Source of the DNA: Megalonaias nervosa
Taxonomy: Eukaryota > Mollusca > Bivalvia > Unionida > Unionidae
Length of the DNA stretch: 64,000 bases
Assembly: GCA_016617855.1 (NCBI GenBank)
Contig: JAECUM010000827.1
Location: forward strand, 62,001 to 126,000
Direction of reading: 5' to 3'
The notes beneath the pieces are model-generated. The model searched no databases. It saw nothing but the letters and a program-made list of their open reading frames with translations, and had not been told where the DNA came from. A program made the position numbers and the translations under genes. This document shows positions 1-10,800 of this stretch, in pieces. Each line of letters starts with the position of its first letter. Positions within the stretch are counted from its first letter, which is position 1.

Positions 1-2187
1 GAGATCTGCTTGAAGTGATGTAAGTTTCTGGTTTGGCTTAGCAATGGTGTCTATCACTTCCAGAATATCTTCAGCATGAAGAAGAACTTCAGCAGCTGCC
101 TGAAACAGTGAGTTAAACCGATTGTCTCTGTAACTTCCAATGATAGATTTTATTCTGTTCTGAGACAATACGCTTCCCAGCAGTCACGTAATCTGTAATG
201 GTCCCCGACAGGTCCAAACGTGTCAGAAGCGGTCCTTGCAAATCGTTCAACATAAGTTTCCTTTTTAGGCCAAAATTTAAACTGGGGCAGTGCATCTCGA
301 CCAAGGCGTCCACTTTCTTTGAATATTGTGCTTTCAAGGCTCTTCAAGTCGTTACAGGCATATTTATGGAAGCCCAGAAGAACATGTGCCATACAGTGGA
401 AGTGCAATACTGATCGTTTTTTATCATCATCACACTGGTTAAGAACTTCATCCTGCCATTGGTCCAAAAGTTTATCTGCTAACTTCTTGTTACTAGCTCT
501 GTCACTCATGGTAAATGCAAGTTTACTTAATGAGTCAGTAATAAAGTCATTGCTCATAGATGCATTTATAGTACAGGATGGTGTTTCTACTTGACACTTG
601 TTATTTCTAATACGGGTATGTTTTGGAACTGGCACAGATTCAGATGCAGTCCTTTTCATTTGTTCTGCAGACAAGCTTGTTTCACTTTTCAACTGGGCCA
701 GTTGTGTTATATGTTTCTTGGTCACATAGTGGATAGTCTTTGTATTTTCACTGGCAACACGGGTAAACCCCAAACTTATTACATCACCACTGTTTAGTGT
801 AATACATGTGTCCACTATTTTCTTTTTCTTTCTGGTCATGCCATCTCTGTTAAGGCCCCAAGACCTCACCGTGTCTAGTTTTGCTGCTATGTAAGCCTTT
901 GCAAGGTAGTGTCCTTCATTGACAATTGTTTGCACCGATGTACTGTTGGGCAGATCACTTTTCTCAATTTCGCGTGTAAAAATATGTCGCGATACTACTT
1001 GTATAACAAGGGAGATTTTTTCAACTTTAACTTGCAGATGAGCCATCCAAATTTTTAGTACAGTGTTTTTCATTCGACTCGGCAATTCAACTTTAACTTG
1101 CAGATTCTGTAGCTCTTGGTTTTTTTTTCTGCTAAAATGTTCTTAAGTTTATCATTGTTAGGACTTTCCCCACTCTTTATTTGCTGCTGTAGTTTCTTTG
1201 CCTTCGTTTTATAGTAGCTTGCAGACTTTTGGGCACTAAGAGTTTTGTTCTCTGCACTGTCAATTATCAGCTTTTTTTCATTTAGCACATCTAGCTTTTC
1301 TTTCAAAATTTCATTCTCAAGTGCAAGCTGCTCATTTTCTTTTTTCACATATTGGAGATTCTCAGTGATTTTTGTAAGTCCTCGCACATGAGTTTTTGAT
1401 TCTCGTAATGCTTGTTGTGTAATTCTAGCCTTTTCATCACGCTTGTTTACATTTCTCACACCAAAATGCCCAAGCTTTTTTTCCATGGCTTTCAGTTCAT
1501 TTTTGTAATTTTCAGTTTCATTCATCAATTTGTTTAAAGTCTTCTTCTTCTTATTCATTTCATAGTCGTACACATTCAGAGTCTTTTTCTGGGTTTTATC
1601 CAAATTATCAATGTCATCTGAACAAGAAGTTCCATCGTAACTTACAGAACAGTTGTCTGCCTGAACAGAGTAGTGTCCCATTCTGCTTTCTGTTGATTTC
1701 AGTTTTTCCAGTTGTTCATTTATTTCATTTCCCATCTCTAGTTCCTGTGGACATGGCTCTGAATGCATGTTTTCCTCAAATACCGATTGAACATTATTTG
1801 AGGAATCTTTGATTGCTACTTGAGCTTGATTCAGGGTTGCTGTTGGTTCAAACAACGATTCTTAGAGGTCGGATACACTTTTGAAGCCTGCAACTTTTTT
1901 TTGTGACCTAACTTGATTCTCTGTTCACAGAGTCTGGAGATTTTTGTTGCCAAAGATTTTTGATTTACTTTATTAAATCTTGGGTCTAACATTAAAATAA
2001 CATTAGTAAGTTCACTGGCAGCTCTGTGTGGCCTCTCAAGGAAAGTTTTAATTTCTAGTACAACTCCATTTTGAAGACGTGAGATAGGTTTTTGTTGATG
2101 GATGTGGTTTAATATTTTTTCTTTAGTCAGGTCATATTTCTGGCAGTAGGGGCCAGGTTTTTCCATTCTGCAGGGCAAATGGACCAC
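1..2187 (-). pseudogene. Decayed transposase-like ORF (RNase H-like family, unnamed)
   Basis: Read on the minus strand, three long ORFs (2187-1831, 1855-1070, 1085-150) and a fourth open stretch running to the left edge follow one another in different frames, so this is one coding unit with at least three frameshifts. The N-terminal part is a basic segment, followed by a long Lys/Glu-rich coiled coil in the middle ORF. The C-terminal part contains a Trp-Gly-Leu-x-Arg-Asp-Gly block followed by lysines, a SLGFTRVAS block, an MSDRAS block and an HCMAHVLLGFH block. Similar proteins are common as multicopy ORFs in cnidarian and molluscan genomes; spaced Asp and His residues suggest an RNase H-fold transposase, but this is inference. 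A 20-bp direct repeat (about 1019-1039 and 1086-1106) sits at one frameshift. The unit continues beyond base 1. A host pseudogene cannot be excluded. Confidence 0.6.
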
Positions 2188-2335
2188 AAGATAAGAACAG
2201 CTTATAATATCTGCATTACCAGAAATGCGTCCATCAATCTACAAAAAGAGGACCAATTATTTGCACTGTATAAATAGCATTTTTTAAAACGTTTATTGTA
2301 TAAAAAAATAAAAGTAAAAGAATAAAAAATAGCAA

Positions 2336-2366
<31 letters not shown>

Positions 2367-3300
2367 GCAACTGATTTGAACGAGAAAACTAAATTTGATG
2401 TTAACTGCGATATTGCATGGTTATGAAGAACGGTCGTCTCAACAAAGTCTCAAAAGATGGTCGCTTTTAAAATAAAAGAATATATGATAAAACTCGATTT
2501 AGAACCATGTATTTGTTAGCCATAAGTTGTAGACACTATATTATGGACATTTACTAATCGATATGGCATTAAACTACTGGTTACAAACGTTTGTTTACTA
2601 ACATCGTAATATATTCAAGATGGCGTCCATAGTACATGCTCAGCCAAGTACAAAAACTCAAAAGTTCTTACCTTTAAAGTAAAATCCGGCACACTAATCT
2701 CCTTTGCGACAAACGTTTTATACATGAAATTAAAGATGAGAATATCTACAGTCTAATGACGTGTGAAGAATGTTTGTAAACTTTGAGGATCGCGTACGAT
2801 CGGCGCTTGAATTTGCATCACTATATCTTCAGCATGGCTTGTGATATTTTAATTCTTTAAATTCCGCACTAACCATCATTCATTTTTCTGATTGGCTGGA
2901 AATTTTCATGAATATTCAGTCCTTAACCCAGTTGCATAATTTTCCAAATGAACCACACGTTACACACGGGTCACGGCAGTATTGATTTTGTGCGTGAAGC
3001 GTAAATTACCTGTAATTTTCTTTTCAACCTGCGATAAAGTGTAAATCCAAATAAATAACACTAACAAACAATACATATTTAGAAAGATAATTTTGTTGGC
3101 TTTTATTTCATATATATTTTATATCAGTCTTTAATACAGAAAGTTACTAACATATGGAAGAAGTGCAGTGACCATGTAAAACTGGAACAATTCTAAGGGA
3201 TATATGCCCTGCACTGGGGTTGCTATATAAATGAGTATATATAGTAACGTGTCTTGAAGATTATGGGCAAGAGATATAATTCAGTGTCATTTTTTTATAG
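2188..3300. other. Noncoding stretch before first visible SRCAP exon
   Basis: AT-rich noncoding DNA with a CT microsatellite. It is probably intron of the SRCAP gene, because the first visible exon begins in mid-codon at 3301. I see no other gene. The right boundary of the transposase-like element at the left edge probably lies here, but I could not find its terminal repeat. Confidence 0.5.
2335..2366. repeat. (CT)n microsatellite
   Basis: A nearly pure CT dinucleotide run with one interrupting TT. Confidence 0.95.
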
Positions 3301-3380
3301 TGGAATTCAAACCAGAAGTTGAAGACAGTGATGATGAAGAGACCATTGATAAAGAGGAAGAGGAAGCTGGAGACAATGAT
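3301..3380 (+). CDS. SRCAP: SRCAP exon a: acidic region
   Basis: The exon is preceded by a T-rich tract ending in TATAG and followed by GTATGT. It begins with the last two bases of a codon and ends in phase 0. It encodes [20 protein letters not shown] and a few further acidic residues, matching the DDEETI acidic block that lies between the HSA domain and the ATPase in SRCAP proteins. Confidence 0.9.
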
Positions 3381-6300
3381 GTATGTTTACATTTTATTTG
3401 CAACCAACATGATGTTGCCTTTTGAAAATATAAGGTTATTTAGAATCTTCACTGGCATTCACCCCACCCCACCCCGTTAAAATTTGTTATTTTTGTGTGT
3501 GTGTGTGTGAAATGATTTTAAGTCTCGTTTGCTCACTACAGTTGTTCAAGAGATGCAAGTTTTTTTTAAATCTAGCTTGCAATTCTCTAAACATTTACAT
3601 GCATTGGGTGCCTTTTTATGCGGCTGCCTCTTGTGACATGCATACTTTGCTCTCAAAAAAGGGTTGTCTTGCAAAATATAAAGCAAGATATAAGTGCCCT
3701 ACTTTGGTGATAAAGGAGTTGCCTTTTTCAAGATGTTGGCCCACTTTGAGATAGGGGCCATTTCACGTGAAATTTTACAATCTTTTTGTCTCATGGTACA
3801 AAATGATCATAAGTCAGTTTCAGTTGGTACTTTAATAAAAATGCGGACTTAGTGTTTTATGATGACTTTTATCATCCTGTTCCTTTCAAGTTGCCTTGTT
3901 CAAGATTGTTGCTGATCGCAAGATATGGGCCAGTACATTGTGAAGGTTTACAATGCTTATGTCAAAGTTGATCCTTTAATACAAGTGCAGGCTTAGTGTT
4001 TTTATGATGACATACCATCATCAGGTTCCTTTCAGGTTCACAGAAAATACTATATAAGGATTATTTCTTTGAAAATACCTTGCTTTAAGATGGCTGAATC
4101 ATGTTCATATGTATAGATTTAATTTTTTACATACCAGTCTCAAGTTGAACAGATTGAGGCATTGTCTATTCCATACATGCAAACCATTATGCTCTTGGCA
4201 ATAATTATGCTTTTTTCACCAAATTCTGTTTTCCTCAAGACTGCATATGGATTGTGCTTTTTTGCTACATTAAAAAATGAAATAAAAATGAAGCAATAAA
4301 AACTTGTTTTTGTCATTTTATTTTCATCTCTTTAATTCCACTCATATAAATTTTGGAATTTAAAAAGATGACTGCTGCACAGGAAAAGCATGAGAGTACT
4401 TTCCTTATTTGCTATTTATAGCAACTGTATATGACCCATTTAGAAGAAAACAGACTGGTTTCTTCAAAAGTGAACTTTGCCTGACATTCATTTTGTTGAT
4501 GAGCTAGTGAGTCAGTGAACAAGTTTATATTTTTAAAGAAAATGGCACAAGTTGTTAAGTGAAAAGCTTTAACGGTGTGAGTTGTGGATGTTGTATGATG
4601 GAAAATGTTAGAGCAGATGGATCTTTTAAAACATCAAAACATGTCAGATCAGAAACTGTGACAAATCAATACCCCTTTACAAACTTTAAAAGAAGAATAT
4701 GAGAGTAATGTAATAAAGCAAACTGAGCACCTGACAATGATTATTGCAGAATTCCAGCTCACGATCATGCAGCAAAAGTTACACATTTAGACTAGTTGAA
4801 GTGAGTGCCGAATATAAATAATTTTTCAGTATAGTTCGGGTTTGTATTCTGGTTCTGATCTATATGGATTCTGCATTTCCTGACAAAAATTTGGAGCAGC
4901 TGCATAACCAGGTTAGTCATAAAAATGTATCTTTTTCATATGTGCAGTAATTCCGGCATGTAATATATAGATTACACCTTTTACAACCAAATTACTATTT
5001 TTGCCACTAATAATAGCAATAATTACACTTACACCTCACAGTGGTTTGGCTTGTATACTGTTTGGTCTGCTAGCATCATGCTGTGCAGCCCACAATTGCT
5101 GGAGAGATTTTAATAAAACTTTGTATATATCATGACTAGATGGTGTGCTTTATGCTTTCTGCTTCAATGCAATAGGAAGGGATATTGTAATCTGGGACTT
5201 GTTTACTTGTTTGAAATATGACTTTTGAACCATTGTACATGGTAATGAAACTTCAGTTAATGATGTATTGTGTATAGCCAATTATGTTTCATGTATAGAT
5301 TGTGCGATTCATATCATAGCCATGCCCTCTGCCTGAAGGGGAAGATCTAAGCAAGTATAAGTATAATTCAGTGACTTGAAGCCTTGACTGGAGCATAACT
5401 TTTGAGAAACTGAAGATATTTTAATCAGAACTTGAATCACTTCTATTTCATGACCAGTGTCACATAGCAAAATGAGGACTCCAGCCTTGAGGTTTGTGTT
5501 AAAACTATACAAGAGCACATATCAATTGGGTAACCTCTGTCCATGAGAGGTATAACTTGTGAACCATTGGAGAGATTTTAGTCCAGCCCAAGTTCAGAGG
5601 AAAGGTCATAAGTAGCAAAAGGTCATGACATGGATATATTATGTGCCATTTGCGGTATTTTACAGGTAGCAACAAAAGAAGAGCTTGAGGCCTTGCAGAA
5701 AGAGAGTGAGATTCCAATCGAAGACCTGTTGGACAGCCTGCCCCAAGAGATCCTGGAGAAACCAGCGAACATTGCAAGTGATGCAGAATCAGGAGATGGT
5801 GAGAATATTGAGGAGGATCAGGTAATCAGAATGTCGACCATGCTTTTCTCTTATGTCCTAAGAGCAGTTTGGCGTGGGTTTTTTAATACCATCCTGGGAG
5901 CTAATAATCTGCATGGAGGACAACTAAAAATGGCTGCTCCAATTTGCTTGAGAAATTAACTTGTCCAAAGTGCACTAACTTAAACCCTAATTAGAAAGGA
6001 AAAAAATGAAATTTGCTCGAGTAGACAATGCTACTTTTTTGAAAGTTCATTGCATTGTAAAATATGAAAGAACTAAAAATCAAATGTGGGCTAGAAGTCC
6101 AGGAAGTGAAAATGACCAGGCAGAGCTAGAAGTCTTTCAATAGGTTACATTGGAAGGAAGTCTAAGCTGTATATGCCCATCAGCTGCGCATCAAAATAGG
6201 GGGAAACCATGGAAATTCCTTTTCTATAAAAATCTAACCCTGTGCAAAGTATGAAACTAGAGCTGAACCCATAGAATCTAAGCTCTAGAAAAATTTCAGC

Positions 6301-7749
6301 AGAAAGCATTCAGAAAGATCTCTTGGCCAGCTGCTTTTGCATTTGGATGGGCAGATGTTAGTCACTTGAGTCCTGTGTGGATCTCTTGTTGATCGATTGC
6401 GGTGGAACTTACATAATACAGTCATGGTGTTGACCAGTCGTTGTACTGCACTATGTTGGGAAGAGCTTTGCACTGTTTTGACTAAAGAAACATCATCATG
6501 GGCGTAGGGTGTGATGCAGGAGAGGCAGTGGTGGTATACTTGCATGATCAGTATACACACCATTTCTAAACTAATTCAGGCTTTTTATTGTTGCTTTGAA
6601 CATTTACACGTTTTAAATCTTGTATAGAGACATGTATACATTGCAATCTTCCCTGCAATAAACCCCCTCCCTACACTAAATTTTGCATAGATGATGCTTG
6701 CTTTGAAATGCATCTCCAATTAGAAAATTTAAAGAATACAGGAATGCAAAAACATTAATAACCCTTTAGTATGATTGTTTCATGGTTTGTATAACTCTGA
6801 CCGATCATTGAAGTTGAGGGGTTGTGTTGAAAACTACTGGAGTTAAGAAAAGAAAACAACCGATTCTAACCTTGAATAGTTAATTGGTTGAATGTTTTTC
6901 TTTACAGTGTTGCTCCAACCTCAGACCTGCCAACCCTTAAGATTTTGCCATCTTACGAAAATTACCCTTAAAATACGGACTTACAGCATACAAGAAAAAA
7001 CTATGGAAAAATGATTGTTGCCAAAAAATCTGGATAATTGCAGGCCTGTTTACCTGTCCGTATTTTACCACATTTGTACGGATTAAAGCCCCATCCATAT
7101 GGTCATTGATCAGAAAATACAATTTGAGGTTGCATTTATTTAACTTTTTTTAATTAATTTTTAAGCCGTTTTTTTTTATTCTGTTTCCTTTTGTTGTATC
7201 GTCTCTTCGGTCCGCGTATGCAGTCTGTACCACATCAATGATTTTAACATTCACAGCATCGGTTGTTTAAACAAAGAAAATGCCGCCGACAAGAAAGTTT
7301 CAGAACGAAACTGATGATGAAAATGGAAAGTCTAAACATAGAAAGCAGCATTTTTTCTACCAGTTTATAATACTTTGTGGCCATGCCTTAAACCATCATC
7401 TAAAGAAGAACATTTTGTGCTCTGCACTGTTTGCAACTTAGACTTTTCCTGTGCACATGATGGAAGGAATGACTCTTCACAGCACATGGAATTGGAAAAT
7501 CATGCAAAATTGGAATCTTTAGTGAAGGGAAATAGAAATATTTTGTCAATGATGAAGGGAAAGGAAGTCAGTGATCAGCACATACTTCAAAAGCAAATAA
7601 CACATGCTGAGGCGATTCTATGCGAGTTGATCGTAAATATGAATTTGTCATTGAGCACAGCTGACAAGTTAATGGAAGCAATGAAAAATATGTTCCCAGA
7701 TTCCAAAATTGCACAAGGTATTTAGAAACGATCTCTCTGTCTCTCTATA

Positions 7750-7801
<52 letters not shown>

Positions 7802-10800
7802 TTTTTCTTTCTTTTTAGTTCCATTCTTCTTGGGGTTTTTTTTCTTTTTTCTTTTTTTTTTTTAAATTAAAACGGAAACTCCAGAATCACAGTTTGAGGT
7901 CAAAGAATTGCCCCCACCCCGGGATTCTGATGTGTATGCTAGATGCATGAAAGCTGTTAAAATTGTTTAAACATTAAATATTTCGATGAATATTATTGAA
8001 TATAAAAAATTATCAGAATGGATAGAATTTCATAGATATAGATACTAAATGCAATGATCTCAGTGTAAAAGTAAAATAATTTTAAAAATTCAGGTTATGC
8101 ATGTTACTACAGTTGTACATAACTCGGCTATACTTGGTCATCAGTTAATTTGCAGATATTGGAATATGGTCTGGAATGCTTTGTTTTGTTTGGGTTTTTT
8201 TTTTCATTTCCTTATGGAATTGGGTAAATAATAGGCTTCTTAATATAAACTTCCTGTTAGTGGTTGCAGTTTTTTCTGTCCATGTTTTAATGTTATTGCT
8301 GTTCTTCAGGAATGAGATGCTGTCGCAACAAAGCAACTGCTATTATAAAGGAAATATCAACCATTCAGATGAGTGACCTAACTGCACGCATGATAAAGTT
8401 CCCATTCAGCATTGCCACTGATGGAAGCAATGACGATGACAAGAAACAGTTTCCTCTTGTGGTTTGAACCAAGCAGTCAGGACAGGTCAGCTCGGAGCTA
8501 TTGGCACTACCTGTATGTGAAGGTTCTGCTACTGGTGAGAAAATTTGTAGTTGCATGTTTTTAGAACTACTTTTGAGGGTGGGGATGGTGATACCTTTCA
8601 AAGGACACCTGCTCAGACATGGACTGTTGTTAATGATAGGTTATCGGGTTAGTTTCTTTAAATCATTATCTATAAAACTTAAGATTGGACTGAAAATTTT
8701 GTTACAAGATAAAGGCTTTATGTGCTTCATTTTACCACATTAGTATCTTGTTTCCTTGATATGGTATTGATTCTGTATATTTTGTTATTTCTGTTTAAAA
8801 CAATTTCATCATCATTCTTCTTGGTATTGAATGTCTAAATTCCTTTGAATCTTATTTTTTCTGTTATCTCTTCCACCATCTGCATTCTGATTGTTTATGT
8901 GTACGTCTTTTTCAGGTGAAAAGGTCTTTGATCTTGTTCACAAAGAGCTTTTCGTCCGTGGGATTCCATGGAAGAATTGCATCTCATTTGGATCTGACAG
9001 TGCCAGTGTAATTACTGGGAAGGAGAAAGTTTTATCCTTTGTGGAGAAGGAACAGCCTGAAGTCTTCTTGTCTGCCTGCACCCTTCACCTAATTCACCTT
9101 GCAGCAAAAAGAGGTGCAGAGTGCCTGCCACTAGTTGATGAGGTCTTGGTAGACATATTTTACTTCTTTAAAAAATGTACAGTCTGCCAGTCAAATCTGA
9201 AAGATCTTCATAGACTGTATGATGTTTGTTACGTATATGTAATTCTATTATTTGTGTGTTTTAAATTTCTTTTATTTTATTTTTGTTTTATTACATTTTA
9301 TTGTAAGGATAATATTTTTACTGAATTTGACATTTTTCGCAGTAAATTTAGTTCTTTTAGCTTGATTAGTGTGCAAAAATATTGCTACATTATATTTTTA
9401 GCTGATCTAGTTCTTGACCTTGGTTCTGAATTCGTAAACACCAAGTGAAAATGTTTGGTTATTACCAAGGTCATGTTCAGCCCACGTGTTAGCTCTGTTA
9501 TAAACAGTTTTATTTTTAAATTAATTTCCAGTGTGGGAATCAGATTCTTAGATAGGGCTATTCTAGCCTACGTGATAATTGACTTGTAGTGAGTGATCAC
9601 GCGACCCATCACGCGGGTCTGAAGTGACGTTTTAGTTGGGTTTAATAATCAATCTCGGTGTTTATGAGTCAGTCGTAAATTATACCTTCAGGCCGAAAGG
9701 TATTCCTGTTGTTGCCATTTGAATTTAGTTTTTTATTTAAAATAATTTATTCACCCTGGAAAGTACATTTCTTCATCAAAATTCTTGGACAAAGACATTT
9801 ACTAAAAATTGTTCGGAAATTCAAAAGCCGGAATTATTTTCTTGGTGACTCAACACAAACTAGTTATACAGGACATCATCGCCTTCCCTATTGGAACTTC
9901 ATCGGGATTTGAACTTGTATACAATTAGAACTGTTTAGTGATAGGACTTGTATTTTTTAATTCTAGGATTAATTTTTGGATTATATTCACAAACCTTAAG
10001 TCCTACTTCATATTTTTACCTTGTTTTCTAGGGAAATAAATTATTTTGTTAAATTTACAAAGTTTGTTGACTTCACTCTTTTCTTTTGTTACTTTTGTAC
10101 GAGCCTACATGTAACATGTTGAACAAAAAAAGATGCTCAAGCATGGAAGAACCTGATGGCTTAGCATTGGAAGGTATGACACTGATGGATTACTATTCAC
10201 AATATTTGTTAGCAACCCGTCATTGAGTTTTTGAATGTAATAAAAGGTTCACATTTGTTGACTTCCTGATCAAATTCTTTATAATTTCATTAGTTATAGG
10301 CCAGCAATTCATTTACACTGTAATCATTTCCATGTGTCAGCTACATGTACATTGTTCAAATAATTTATCTAATATATAGACAATGGCCTTAATGTCAATT
10401 TCTGGTTAGAATAAATTTATAAATAAATTGATTTATGCATTTTCTCTAATTCGTTGCTTTCTTGTTTTTCAGATGTCTTGCAAGACTGCTTGAAAATTGG
10501 GATCCATTAAAGCATTTCTTCATGAAGAACAGAAGAAGAGAAAAACCCAGGAAAATCTGAAGAGAATGTCTGTTCTGCACAGAAGATTGATGTAATTTTC
10601 CAGTTCCTTCGTTCTCCGACAAACAAGCTGTATTGTTTATTCCTAAGCTATACCATGAAGGCATTTGAAAAGGTCCTTTTGAAGTTACAGGCAGAGGAGC
10701 CCATGATCCATTAGGTGCAGCCATTGCTGTGTAGTCTCTTAAATGATCTGTACAGTCGTATTTAGGCCAGTGATTTTGTTAGGCCAGATGCTGTTTTGAA

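Noticed and set aside
5505..5777. Minus-strand ORF overlapping SRCAP exon b
   Set aside because: It is a shadow of the + strand exon, with low-complexity leucine runs from antisense.
2335..7799. CRISPR-like or other regularly spaced arrays
   Set aside because: The only short regular repeats here are CT microsatellites without spacers; the genome is animal.
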